From positions 124,001 through 188,000 of the forward strand of contig NZ_RQEV01000015.1 in NCBI RefSeq assembly GCF_004771275.1: a stretch of 64,000 nucleotides of DNA. The letters are read 5' to 3'. The translations under genes were made by a program, and so were the position numbers. The notes beneath the pieces were generated by a model. It was given only the letters and a program-made list of their open reading frames with translations, had not been told where the DNA came from and searched no databases. Source of the DNA: Leptospira fluminis (GTDB taxonomy: Bacteria > Spirochaetota > Leptospiria > Leptospirales > Leptospiraceae). Below are positions 35,533 to 44,648 of the stretch, one piece after another (position 1 is the stretch's first letter; each line of letters starts with the position of its first letter).

Positions 35533-36867
35533 ATGATTTTAGAAAATTCGAAAATAGAGATTCATAAAAACTTAATACGCCAAATAGGTTCCGTTTGGGG
35601 GGAAGGGCTAACGTTAGGAAGGCATTCCGCGGACGATCTCGCAAATCGATTCGGAACTCCTTTGTACGCGTTTAACGCGGAGTCCGCCCGTACCAACCTG
35701 GTTAGAGTCTCAAAATCGTTCGGGGACAATGTGGGGATTTTATACGCTCTAAAGGCGAATCCGAACGTATCGATCGGAAGAATATTCCGTTCTTTAAATG
35801 TCGGAGCGGAAGTGGCTTCGGCAGGAGAGATTTTAATCGCGCTAAAAGCGGGCTTTTCCAGGTCTTCGATCCGCTTCAGCGGTCCGGGAAAAAGAAACGA
35901 AGATTTAATATTCGCTCTGGAGAATCGGATCGGAGCGATCAATATAGAATCGGAACGGGAATACGAAAAAATTTGCGAGCTGGCCCGTTTTTCGGATTAT
36001 AAGCCCGTTCTTACGCTTCGGGTAAATCCTAAAGGCGGATCTTCCGGGTCCAGAATGTCCATGGCGGGGAAGTCCAAGAAATTCGGAATCGATCAGGATC
36101 GAATTCTAGAGTTGGCCCGAAGAATTTCGACCGAGAATGTCTGCGAGTTGGAAGGGCTGCATATCTATGCGGGCACCCAATGTTTCGATCATTTCGCTTG
36201 GTTGAAAAACGCAAGAGACCTCCTGGGTCTCGCGAACGAACTGGAGAGATTCGTTCCGATCCGAACCTTGAATTTCGGCGGAGGATTCGGCGTGGCTTTG
36301 TTCGACGGTGATCCCGAGTTCGATTTGGATTCCGCCGGAAAAGGTCTCCAGGCGATGATTGCGGAGGACGGTAAGCCGGAGAGAAAATATTTCATCGAAC
36401 TCGGACGATATCTGGTCGCGAATTCGGGAGTGTATCTCTCCCGAATTCTGTACAAAAAAAAGTCCTTTGATCGGAACCATCTCATTTTGGACGGAGGAAT
36501 GCATCATCATTCCGCCGCCGCAGGAATCGGGGCGATCCTCAGAAGACCGTTTCCGATCGTCTCCGCCAAGGCATGCAGTTCCCTCGTATCCGAGGAAGTG
36601 ACGTTAGGCGGGGTATTGTGTACGCCTGCCGACGAATTCGCTTCCGGTCTGTCCCTTCCGGAATGCGAAGAAGGGGATGTTATCGGAATTTTGGGATCAG
36701 GCGCGTATGGATTAACTTTTAGTAATATACTATTTCTGAGCCACCCTTCTCCGGCGGAAGTTCTGGTGGACGGAGAGGATGCAAGATTGATCCGAGAGCG
36801 CGGCAAAATCGAGGACGCATTATCAGGACAGGTATTTTCGGTTTTAGGACAGGAGGGCATTTCTTGA
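35533..36867 (+). CDS. PLP-dependent decarboxylase, alanine-racemase-fold (LysA/BtrK-like)
   Basis: This 444-residue type III PLP enzyme has the lysine motif YALKANPN (K74), the glycine-rich phosphate site NFGGGFGV, LHIYAGTQ with the conserved His, and a C-terminal domain with CTPADEFA (the CxxxD substrate motif CxPxD) and GAYGLTFSN. Relatives decarboxylate diaminopimelate, ornithine/arginine, or aminoacyl groups on a carrier protein (BtrK in butirosin biosynthesis). The adjacent adenylation enzyme and carrier protein favour carrier-bound or free amino-acid decarboxylation. It overlaps the next gene by one base (TGATG). Confidence 0.83.
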   Translation: MILENSKIEIHKNLIRQIGSVWGEGLTLGRHSADDLANRFGTPLYAFNAESARTNLVRVSKSFGDNVGILYALKANPNVSIGRIFRSLNVGAEVASAGEILIALKAGFSRSSIRFSGPGKRNEDLIFALENRIGAINIESEREYEKICELARFSDYKPVLTLRVNPKGGSSGSRMSMAGKSKKFGIDQDRILELARRISTENVCELEGLHIYAGTQCFDHFAWLKNARDLLGLANELERFVPIRTLNFGGGFGVALFDGDPEFDLDSAGKGLQAMIAEDGKPERKYFIELGRYLVANSGVYLSRILYKKKSFDRNHLILDGGMHHHSAAAGIGAILRRPFPIVSAKACSSLVSEEVTLGGVLCTPADEFASGLSLPECEEGDVIGILGSGAYGLTFSNILFLSHPSPAEVLVDGEDARLIRERGKIEDALSGQVFSVLGQEGIS

Positions 36868-38363
36868 TGCTTTCCAGATTCGAGCAGATCCTCGAACGAT
36901 ATCCGGACAAAATCGCGGTCAGCAACGAGTTCGGAGCCATGACGTTTTCGAGATTAAACGAAGAGGCGGACCGTTTGGTTCCCCTCCTTTCCGCAGTAAA
37001 TCGTCCTGTGGTCATGCCCGCTTTGCCGGGTGGTCCGGAGTTGACCCTTCTCCAGCTTGCCGTGTGGAAAGCGGGCGGAGTTCTCGCTCCGATTCCGGAA
37101 AAATGTACGGAACGGGAAGCGAAAATCTTCTCGGAGCAAATCAGACCGGATCTCGTCGCGGTTCATTCCTTGTCCGAGCAAAAGGAAATTCTAAAAGGGA
37201 TCGAATCCGAGATCCCCATCCTATCTTTTCGAACCAAAGAAGAGGATTGTTCCGATCGTAATGTGTTATCGGTATGCAAATTAGAATATTCTAAAACTTT
37301 ACATAAACTTTCCGTTTTCATTCCCGAGGGAGTAATGTTGGTCCAATTTTCATCGGGATCCACCGGCCGCCCTAAGGCCATCCTTCTTTCCGAGCGGAAC
37401 TTGATCTCCAATCTGGATGCAAACCGAGATCATTTATCGCAATTCGCCGGAAAGGACGCCTTTTGTTCCGTGCCTCAATACCACGCAATGGGGTCCGCCG
37501 TTCTACAGGAACTTTTGTGGGTCGGGTGCGGGGTTCATTTCTCCAATCGATTCATGCCGGGAGAACATCTGGCCAGGATAAGGAAATTCGGCTGCGCTTC
37601 CATTTCTACCACCCCCAACTATATGAAACTTTTATTGGATATAGGCGGGTTAAATCGGGAGGGATTCCTTCCTCTGGAATCGTTTACGATAGGAACGGCC
37701 GCCCTAGACGGAAAATTGATGAGGCGGATCCTGGAAGTTTATCCGGAATCCAAGATCTATTGCAGATACGGGTTAAGCGAATCCGTCGGTGCATTGACCC
37801 GTCTGGAATTGAATTTTGGGGACACGTACGTTCCGGGCTCGGTTGGAGTCCCCGTTTCAGGAGTGGAATTCTCTTCCGATCTGGCCGGGCAAAAAGAGAC
37901 GGAGATTATCGTTCGGTCCGGTTGTGTCGCAATGGGACAGCTATCGGACTCGGGAGAGTGTTTCGCCATCACCGATGACCTAGGGTTTTTGCATACGGGA
38001 GATACGGGATTTCTAGATGCGAACGGAAATCTACGGATCCTCGGCAGAAAGAATTCCTTTTTAAAAGTCAACGGCTATCGGGTCAGCTCTTTGGAGATCG
38101 AATTGATCCTGAAATCCATTCCCGGAGTTCAGGAAGCGGTAGTAGTCGGAGTCGCGGATGATCAAAGCGGCCAATCTATCGTGGCCTGTATAGAACCGAT
38201 TCCGGGCAGCTTGCTGCCCGATTCGGCCGAGTTCGATCGTTTGTGCAGGTCGGAAATGTCCTCTTACAAAATCCCGAAGAGATTCGTAATGTACGAAAAT
38301 CTTCCGAGAACGAGCGCTGGAAAACCGGATCGAGAAAGAATCTATCTAGAGGTGAACGGATGA
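36867..38363 (+). CDS. Free-standing acyl/aminoacyl adenylating enzyme (AMP-binding)
   Basis: The ATG at 36867 overlaps the preceding TGA and has AGGAGGG 9 bases upstream, so it is preferred over a TTG at 36864. The product is 498 residues. Motifs: VQFSSGSTGRPK (160-170, P-loop), YGLSESVGA, LHTGDTGF, the hinge LGRKNSFLKVNGYRVSSLEIE, and the catalytic-lysine region RTSAGKPDR near the end. It should activate a carboxylic or amino acid as AMP ester and load it on the next gene's carrier protein, with which it overlaps by 4 bases. Substrate not predictable by eye. Confidence 0.87.
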   Translation: MLSRFEQILERYPDKIAVSNEFGAMTFSRLNEEADRLVPLLSAVNRPVVMPALPGGPELTLLQLAVWKAGGVLAPIPEKCTEREAKIFSEQIRPDLVAVHSLSEQKEILKGIESEIPILSFRTKEEDCSDRNVLSVCKLEYSKTLHKLSVFIPEGVMLVQFSSGSTGRPKAILLSERNLISNLDANRDHLSQFAGKDAFCSVPQYHAMGSAVLQELLWVGCGVHFSNRFMPGEHLARIRKFGCASISTTPNYMKLLLDIGGLNREGFLPLESFTIGTAALDGKLMRRILEVYPESKIYCRYGLSESVGALTRLELNFGDTYVPGSVGVPVSGVEFSSDLAGQKETEIIVRSGCVAMGQLSDSGECFAITDDLGFLHTGDTGFLDANGNLRILGRKNSFLKVNGYRVSSLEIELILKSIPGVQEAVVVGVADDQSGQSIVACIEPIPGSLLPDSAEFDRLCRSEMSSYKIPKRFVMYENLPRTSAGKPDRERIYLEVNG

Positions 38364-38668
38364 ACGAAACGAGCTTAATGGATTTAAGGCAGGAGATAGG
38401 AGAACTCGTAAGCCGGGTGATCCGCGAGGGAAACGGGCGAGAGGTTTTAGTGCCTCAGGATGTCCGTCTGGTCCAGCAGGGATATTTGGATTCCATATCT
38501 TTTGTGAATTTAATTTTAATTATACAAGAGAAGTATAATATATCTATAGATATATCCGATTTGCAGGAGGATAATTTCGGGTCCGTATCGGAAATTTCGA
38601 ATTTCGTCCTTATGTCCAAAAGATCGCAGGAAGACCCGACAGGCAAAGACCGGTTCGGAGAGAACTAA
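38360..38668 (+). CDS. Acyl/peptidyl carrier protein
   Basis: ATG 38360 overlaps the stop of the adenylation gene (ATGA); the frame is open further upstream, but that lies inside that gene. The 102-residue protein has the four-helix carrier-protein pattern with the phosphopantetheine serine in GYLDSISFVNLIL (S45), then IQEKYNISIDISDL. It carries the acyl or aminoacyl group by a thioester. The last 20 residues are polar and extend past the usual 80-residue domain. Confidence 0.87.
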   Translation: MNETSLMDLRQEIGELVSRVIREGNGREVLVPQDVRLVQQGYLDSISFVNLILIIQEKYNISIDISDLQEDNFGSVSEISNFVLMSKRSQEDPTGKDRFGEN

Positions 38669-38747
38669 GGGAAGTTTTTTTAAAGATTTTAAAATCCGGA
38701 CCGGCTTCGAAAAGATGCGGTCCTTGAAATGAGTTTGAGGATGATTT

Positions 38748-40865
38748 ATGGACAATACGTTAGAAAAGACATCGATGAATTTAATCGAAATAACCCCCCG
38801 GCCTAATTCGATTTCCTACGTCCCCGATTTGGAGGACTCGGAAGTGGAACAGACCGTGGCTTTGATCGAAAAGGTGGCGAAAAAATATCCGAACGCCCAG
38901 TCCTTGGAATTTCTGAAGGCGGCTCCTTTGCTCGCACAGGAATTGCCGCATTCGCTTCGTAATTATATTCACGAAGTCCGATTGAAGGAGAAGCCGGCCG
39001 CTTTCGTGATCCGAGCTCTCAAAGTCATCGGAAAAACGTCCGTCCCGACTCCGAGAGACTGGAAAGACGTTACTCATCCTTCCTCGACTCACAAGGCGGA
39101 GATATTCTTGGCCTTAGTCGCGTCCTTGCTGGGAGACGTCTTCGGTTGGACGACTCAGCAAGACGGTAGATTCGTCCACGACGTTCTCCCGATGAAAGGT
39201 CTGGAAAACGAGCAGGTAGGTTGGAGCAGTCTGACCCAATTGAGCTGGCATACGGAAGACGCGTTTCACGAAGAAAGAGCGGATTATCTCGCATTGCTTT
39301 GTCTTAGGAACGTGGACAAAGTCGCTACCATGCTTTGTTCCGTGACCGATCTGGATCTGCCGCCGGAGATCGAAACGATTTTGTGGCAGGAAAGGTTCGT
39401 GATCCGACCCGACCAATCCCATACCGCCAAGCATAATTCTCTGGGAGCCGGGGCTTTCAAAAAAATCGAAGAAATGTCCAGGAATCCGAAACCGGTCTCG
39501 CTTCTTTTCGGAAATCCTAAGAAGCCGTATCTTCGGATCGATCCGGATTATATGGAAGCGATGCCCGGGGACGAGGAGGCGGCGCATGCGTTGGCTACCG
39601 TCATCGAAAACATCAATTCGCATATCGCCGATTTGGTGCTACACGAAGGAGATCTTTGCATCATCGATAACCTTCAGGTCGTTCACGGGAGAAGGTCCTT
39701 TGTCCCGAGATTCGACGGTCAGGACAGATGGCTAAAGAGGGTCAACGTAAAGCGGGACCTCAGACAATCCGCGGAATCCTTTGACGAAGGTTTGCGATTG
39801 ATGCAGACCCTTCCGCAAAAGTTAGAAAAGAAAAAGGCCGTCGCGAGAGAAATCGACCTGATCGAGGCCGTCCAGCCGATACGCGGATTGGCTTTGGCGG
39901 CTTGTTTGCAGCATTTCTTTTTTTGCGGGATTTTCGACCTACTGGCAAATTCTCCCGAAAAGAAATTCGATCTGGACGAACTCGCTTCCGAACTCGGTTT
40001 CGAGAGGGATAGGCTGGAGGGTTTACTCCGATTCCTGAGGAACGAAGGTTTTATCGAGGGATTAGAAGCGAAAATCAGACTTACTCCCAAGGCCCATAAG
40101 TGGTCCATGTTTCGTTCCTGGTACGAGATGATGGTCGGGGGATACGCGCAGACTTTCCTTTCTATCGACGATGCGCTACCGAAAGGAAGTCCTCCCGCTC
40201 CGCGTAACGCCGAATTGGTGGGGATCGGGAGTTGCGGAATCAGTATGCACGATTCCATTCCCATCGTGATGCGTCTTTTGGCGACTTTGAAAAAGAAACC
40301 CGAGCTCGTCATCGATCTGGGATGCGGAAGCGGTTCCTACCTTACGGAAATCTGTAAGAAGTATCCGGATACAAAAGCGATAGGGATAGAGCCGGACCTG
40401 GGCGGGTGCATAGCCGCGGAAAAGCACGTCTCCGAATCCGGGATGACCGAAAAGATCCGGATCGTGCAGGCAGACGCGATCGAGTATATCAAGAAAATGG
40501 AAACTCCTCCGGACGTGATCCTTCTCTGCTTCGTGATCCACGAGGTTCTTGGACAATCGGGAGAGGAGCGTGTGATGGAGATGCTCCAATCCGCGATGAA
40601 TGGAGGACCGGACCAACGGTTGATCATCATCGATATCGATTATCGAATCGACGAACCTTCCACCATGAACCACAAACTGGCCGAAGGATACTACAACGCG
40701 TATTTTCTGGTTCATCCCTTTACCAGTCAGAAACTGGAAAGTGAAACATATTGGGATCGCCTCTTCGAGAAATGCGGATTCGAAATCGAAGCGAAACGGA
40801 CCACGGATCAATCCATAGACTCCACGAATATAGAGATCGGATGGCTCTTAAAACGGAAAGCATGA
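38748..40865 (+). CDS. Fusion: arginine-hydroxylase-like Fe(II)/2OG oxygenase with SAM methyltransferase
   Basis: This 705-residue two-domain protein starts with a clavaminate-synthase-like oxygenase (about residues 1-345): WHTEDAFHEERADYLALLC gives the H168-x-E170 metal pair, VVHGRRSFVPRFDG gives the distal H313 and the 2-oxoglutarate Arg321. This HxE layout is typical of VioC/AsnO-type hydroxylases of arginine or asparagine. The second half (about 365-705) has a winged-helix dimerisation region and a class I methyltransferase fold with VIDLGCGSGSYL (521-532) and IGIEPDLGG. Together it could hydroxylate and methylate one amino-acid substrate. The two enzymes are normally separate. Confidence 0.82.
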   Translation: MDNTLEKTSMNLIEITPRPNSISYVPDLEDSEVEQTVALIEKVAKKYPNAQSLEFLKAAPLLAQELPHSLRNYIHEVRLKEKPAAFVIRALKVIGKTSVPTPRDWKDVTHPSSTHKAEIFLALVASLLGDVFGWTTQQDGRFVHDVLPMKGLENEQVGWSSLTQLSWHTEDAFHEERADYLALLCLRNVDKVATMLCSVTDLDLPPEIETILWQERFVIRPDQSHTAKHNSLGAGAFKKIEEMSRNPKPVSLLFGNPKKPYLRIDPDYMEAMPGDEEAAHALATVIENINSHIADLVLHEGDLCIIDNLQVVHGRRSFVPRFDGQDRWLKRVNVKRDLRQSAESFDEGLRLMQTLPQKLEKKKAVAREIDLIEAVQPIRGLALAACLQHFFFCGIFDLLANSPEKKFDLDELASELGFERDRLEGLLRFLRNEGFIEGLEAKIRLTPKAHKWSMFRSWYEMMVGGYAQTFLSIDDALPKGSPPAPRNAELVGIGSCGISMHDSIPIVMRLLATLKKKPELVIDLGCGSGSYLTEICKKYPDTKAIGIEPDLGGCIAAEKHVSESGMTEKIRIVQADAIEYIKKMETPPDVILLCFVIHEVLGQSGEERVMEMLQSAMNGGPDQRLIIIDIDYRIDEPSTMNHKLAEGYYNAYFLVHPFTSQKLESETYWDRLFEKCGFEIEAKRTTDQSIDSTNIEIGWLLKRKA

Positions 40866-42340
40866 GCTCCCAAGTTTTAGAAGAAATCTCTTCGGAAAAG
40901 GCGGCCAAAGGGAAGAAACTTTCCCTTCCCTTTATCCTGAACGGGAAGGCGATCAAGCCGGAGGAAGATTCCGAGCTTCGCGTCGAAGTGCCGGGAGGAA
41001 CTGTCGTGTTTCCGAGTCGAACGCAGTTCGAAACGAATTTCGACTCTTCCAAAGGGGAACTGGAAAGAACTCCGACCCAGGAGATCATCGGCTTTCTGCA
41101 CCGGGTAGGCCGGATGTGGGAAAACGACGAGTACGTCCGTAGAAGGATCTTCATCCGCCAAATCCGTGAGTTTGCGGGTTATTCGGAGCAGATGGCGGTG
41201 GCGGAGGCGGATCTGATCGCCGCGACTTTGCGCGGCAGCACCCGCTTGTGGGATACTCTTCAGATCGAGTTAGGGGATAGGTTCGTACTCGATTCCTGGA
41301 TTCGAAAGGAAGACTGTGAAGTGAGGGCTTTTCCGAAAGGATTGGTCGTTCATATTCTTGCGGGCAACGCTCCCATCGCGGGAGTCCTTTCGATTTTGAG
41401 ATCGATCCTTACGAAAAACCGAACTCTCGCAAAGACCGCTTCCGGAGATCCGATTACCGCCACGCAACTCGGATTGAGCTTTCTGGATCTGGACCCGAAC
41501 CATCCTGTGAGTCGGTCCTTCCAAACCGTCTATTGGCCTTCCGATTCTACTTTCGGCGCTTCGATCCTGCAAAAAGCGGATACCGTCTGCGTTTGGGGCG
41601 GAAATGAGGCGCTGGCTTGGACGCACAGAAATACCCCGCCAGGTATAGAGATCGTTTCTTTCGGGCCCAAACAGAGTTTTTGCGTTGTGAAAACGGACGG
41701 CATCGATTTGGGAACCGCTGCCCGCTTGGTCGCTCACGATATATCGATGTACGACCAGCAGGCCTGCTTTTCCACACAGAACGTTTTCGTACTCGGAGAC
41801 CATCTTTCGTTCGCTAAGGCGTTGTCGACGGAGTTGGAACGCTACGACCGGGTTCTTTCCCCTCCGGAAAGAAGTATGGATCAGAGAGCGGGGGTCGTTC
41901 TCTCAAGAGTTCACCATGAATTTTTAGGGGCGACCGTTTCTTTCGGAAATTCCGACTCTTGGCAGGTGATCGTTTCCGAGCCTCGGAATAACCTCCGTCA
42001 TCCCGGCTGTAGAACCGCCTTCGTCTTTAAGATCGCATCTCCGGACCAATTGCTTCCGATGATCGATTCTTCCATACAGACGATCGCCGTTTATCCGTCG
42101 GGAATTTTGGATAACGAAAGGGACGAGATCGGAAGATCCGGAATATCGAGGATCGTGGAAGCGGGTTCGAGCGGAATTTATCGGTTAGGAGCCACGCACG
42201 ACGGGATGTATCCCATGACGAGATTCGTAAGGTTCGTAAGCACGGAGTTTCCGTCTTCCTTTCATCCGAAAGGGATGACGATCCCTTTGGACATGTCAAA
42301 GATCATTGAGCACCGTCAGTTCAGGGATTTGTTCGTTTAG
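40862..42340 (+). CDS. luxC: LuxC-like acyl (fatty acid) reductase
   Basis: ATG 40862 overlaps the previous stop as ATGA. The 492-residue protein fits the LuxC family (PF05893), which reduces an acyl group to an aldehyde with NADPH. The acylated cysteine is in DQQACFSTQNVFV at C302 (Vibrio harveyi C286 by recall); the nucleotide-side helix VVHILAGNAPIAG (about 162-174) is conserved, as are WGGNEA and FGPKQSF. It is slightly longer than classic LuxC (about 480). It is followed by luxA-, luxE- and luxD-like genes, making a complete fatty aldehyde module. Confidence 0.88.
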   Translation: MSSQVLEEISSEKAAKGKKLSLPFILNGKAIKPEEDSELRVEVPGGTVVFPSRTQFETNFDSSKGELERTPTQEIIGFLHRVGRMWENDEYVRRRIFIRQIREFAGYSEQMAVAEADLIAATLRGSTRLWDTLQIELGDRFVLDSWIRKEDCEVRAFPKGLVVHILAGNAPIAGVLSILRSILTKNRTLAKTASGDPITATQLGLSFLDLDPNHPVSRSFQTVYWPSDSTFGASILQKADTVCVWGGNEALAWTHRNTPPGIEIVSFGPKQSFCVVKTDGIDLGTAARLVAHDISMYDQQACFSTQNVFVLGDHLSFAKALSTELERYDRVLSPPERSMDQRAGVVLSRVHHEFLGATVSFGNSDSWQVIVSEPRNNLRHPGCRTAFVFKIASPDQLLPMIDSSIQTIAVYPSGILDNERDEIGRSGISRIVEAGSSGIYRLGATHDGMYPMTRFVRFVSTEFPSSFHPKGMTIPLDMSKIIEHRQFRDLFV

Positions 42341-42369
42341 AAATCGTAGATTTATTAGGAGATTATAAA

Positions 42370-43428
42370 ATGAAATGGGGAGTCGCTTTAACGACATATA
42401 AACCGCCGCACTGGGACCAGTCGACGGTTTTCAAGAATTCCCGGGATTTTGCCACGGAAGCGGAAGAACTAGGCTTCGACGATCTTTGGGTGCTAGAACA
42501 TCATTTTACCGAGTACGGTCTATGTCCGGACGCGATGATGATGGCAGGATTTCTTTTAGGTATGACGCAGAGAATAAAAGTCGGGACCGCAATTATAGTG
42601 GCTCCGTTGAATCATCCCGTACGCCTTTTGGAACAGGTTTCTCTGTTGGACCAATTGAGCGACGGGAGATTCATCGCGGGTTTCGGAAGAGGTTTTTTTC
42701 CGGCGGATTTCGAGGTATTCGGCATCAACCCTTCCCAAAACCATAAGATGCTGCAGGAATGGATTGATATCATGTTTTCTGCATGGAAGAATAAAGGGAA
42801 GATCTCCTGGGATACCGACCTAATCCGATTCCCGGAGATTGCGGTTTATCCTAGCTGTTCCACCGTTCCGCATCCTCCGGTCTATGTGGTAGGAGAATCC
42901 CCTTCCACGATAGAATGGGCGGCGACTTTGGGCATCCCGCTGATCATGAACGTTCCCCAATCCACCGAACAGGTAAGAGCGAAGTTGGATCTGTACGGCG
43001 AGATCGCGGAAACGAACGATCACGATCCTAGTAAAATCGATCACGTGATATCCGCAGTCGTTCATGTGGCCGATAGTCGTGAGGAGGCGTACAACGATAT
43101 CGTTCATAACATCGAGGAATGGCACGAAGACGCGATGAGAGTGGCTTTTTCGAGCGACCAATTGAGAAATCTGCCGAACTACAGATTCCATTGGTCGCAA
43201 TTGCAGGACGCGATTCTGAAAGGGGAATCCGACGCGAGCGTCGTGGTAAGAAAAGCTCTGGAGATCAGCCCGGTCGGCACTCCGGAAGACTGTGCGGAGG
43301 CGTTCCATTACCTGAAAGAAAAAACGGGAGTCAGCCATTTTATCTGCGGATTCGAAGGAACTCTCGATCGTAAGAAAATTCTATCGAGTATGCGACGTTT
43401 CGCGGAAGAAGTGATGCCTAAATTTTAG
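42370..43428 (+). CDS. LuxA-like bacterial luciferase family flavin monooxygenase
   Basis: This 352-residue protein can be aligned with LuxA (about 355) almost without gaps. VLEHHFTEYG places His44 and His45 at the catalytic positions, GFGRGFFPADFEVFG keeps phosphate-binding Arg107, GESPSTIEW keeps the FMN-phosphate Glu/Ser/Thr (175-180), and the end SPVGTPEDC with ICGFEGTLDRKKILSSMRRF matches LuxA's tail. The reactive Cys106 of V. harveyi is Gly here. The length includes the LuxA mobile-loop region (about 260-290) that LuxB lacks. It should use FMNH2 and O2 on an aldehyde or similar substrate. No luxB follows. AGGAG precedes the ATG. Confidence 0.83.
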   Translation: MKWGVALTTYKPPHWDQSTVFKNSRDFATEAEELGFDDLWVLEHHFTEYGLCPDAMMMAGFLLGMTQRIKVGTAIIVAPLNHPVRLLEQVSLLDQLSDGRFIAGFGRGFFPADFEVFGINPSQNHKMLQEWIDIMFSAWKNKGKISWDTDLIRFPEIAVYPSCSTVPHPPVYVVGESPSTIEWAATLGIPLIMNVPQSTEQVRAKLDLYGEIAETNDHDPSKIDHVISAVVHVADSREEAYNDIVHNIEEWHEDAMRVAFSSDQLRNLPNYRFHWSQLQDAILKGESDASVVVRKALEISPVGTPEDCAEAFHYLKEKTGVSHFICGFEGTLDRKKILSSMRRFAEEVMPKF

Positions 43429-43436
43429 GAGAGAGC

Positions 43437-44627
43437 ATGGGTTCTACATATTCAGATATCATTATGGAAAAACCGAGCCTCCGATCCGTTGGGATTTCGA
43501 GAGCCGAAGGGTTAACGGCTTTGGATTCCGTGATATTCAATCGGGAAGATTGGGACAGGATGGATGCCGAAGAGGCTTCCGAACTGAGGATGGAGGCGAT
43601 CGGAGAAGCGGTCCGTTTCCATTCCAAAAACTGCCGGGAATACGAAGCTTATTGCGAAAGGAGGAACTTCGATCCAGAAGTTCCTTTGACCAAGGAAAAT
43701 CTTTCCTCGGTTCCGCAAATTCCCACGTCCGTCTTTAAGGCTCGGGAACTGATGAGCGTACCGAAAGACGAAATCGTACGGTGCTTCGAGAGCAGCGGAA
43801 CTATGGGAATGAAAAGTAGGATTTTTCGCGACGAAATCACTCTAGCCAGATTGTCAGGTTCTCTGCGGAGTTCCGCCAATGTCTGGTCCGATCTGGTCGG
43901 AGACGTGGACATCGAGGAGGATGTCTTTGTGATCCATCTCGGACCGTCCAGGAGAGAGGCGGGATCCGTATGGTTCGGATACGTAATGAGTCTGATCGAA
44001 CTCGAAGCGGATACGAAACATCTGATGAAGGACGGGAACGTGAATATCCGTGAAGCGATAGAAATGGCGACTAACGCGTTGACGGAAGGGAAGAGGATTC
44101 TCGTCGTAGGTGCCCCCTTTTTGGTACGGGAGTTCTGCGCGCAAGCTTCGGATCGGTCCGTACGCTTCGGTTCGAATCTGTATTTGATTACGGGCGGCGG
44201 ATGGAAAAAGCAAGGGGGAAAGGCGATTTCTCAGATCGAATTGGCAGAGTTCGCTCGTTCCACGCTGGGCTTGGATTCCCCTAAACAGGTTCGGGACGTA
44301 TTCAATCAGGTCGAGTTGAACAGCGCTTTCATTCAATGCTGCGAAGGAAGATTGCACGCTCCTCCTTGGGTGGAAGTCATCGTAAGAGATCCCTTTACAC
44401 TGGAACCGTCGGCTTCCGGAGCGCCGGGAATATTGACTTATCTGGATCCTACGGCACGAAGCTATCCCGCATTCATTATCGGAGAGGATTTAGGAATCAA
44501 AGAGGAAGGTCCCTGCCCCTGCGGCCGCCATTCTTCTAGCATACGCGTAGATCGGAGACTGAAGGTTTCCGAACACCAAGGATGCGCACTCCAATTGGAA
44601 AAGCAATTTGCGTCGGTGAATCTTTAG
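43437..44627 (+). CDS. luxE: LuxE-like acyl-protein synthetase
   Basis: This 396-residue member of the LuxE/PaaK adenylating family activates a fatty acid with ATP and passes it to LuxC. Visible motifs: PQIPTSVFKARELMS, the P-loop FESSGTMGMKS, TGGGWKK, NQVELNSAFIQCCEGRLHAPPW and the Zn-like CPCGRHS. The acyl-accepting cysteine is expected near the C-terminus and is present at C383 in QGCALQLEK, 13 residues from the end. It lies 8 bases after the luxA-like stop with an AGGAGAG Shine-Dalgarno. It acts with LuxC and LuxD at the membrane or in the cytosol. Confidence 0.88.
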   Translation: MGSTYSDIIMEKPSLRSVGISRAEGLTALDSVIFNREDWDRMDAEEASELRMEAIGEAVRFHSKNCREYEAYCERRNFDPEVPLTKENLSSVPQIPTSVFKARELMSVPKDEIVRCFESSGTMGMKSRIFRDEITLARLSGSLRSSANVWSDLVGDVDIEEDVFVIHLGPSRREAGSVWFGYVMSLIELEADTKHLMKDGNVNIREAIEMATNALTEGKRILVVGAPFLVREFCAQASDRSVRFGSNLYLITGGGWKKQGGKAISQIELAEFARSTLGLDSPKQVRDVFNQVELNSAFIQCCEGRLHAPPWVEVIVRDPFTLEPSASGAPGILTYLDPTARSYPAFIIGEDLGIKEEGPCPCGRHSSSIRVDRRLKVSEHQGCALQLEKQFASVNL

Positions 44628-44648
44628 CTTTAAAGGAATCTGAAAAGA

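Noticed and set aside
38748..39785. TauD taurine dioxygenase
   Set aside because: The HxE metal pair and the VVHGRRSFVPRFDG block fit clavaminate-synthase-like amino-acid hydroxylases better than TauD (HxD).
42370..43428. Calling the LuxA-like protein a proven luciferase
   Set aside because: LuxB and a flavin reductase are absent and Cys106 is not kept; many luciferase-family enzymes do not emit light.
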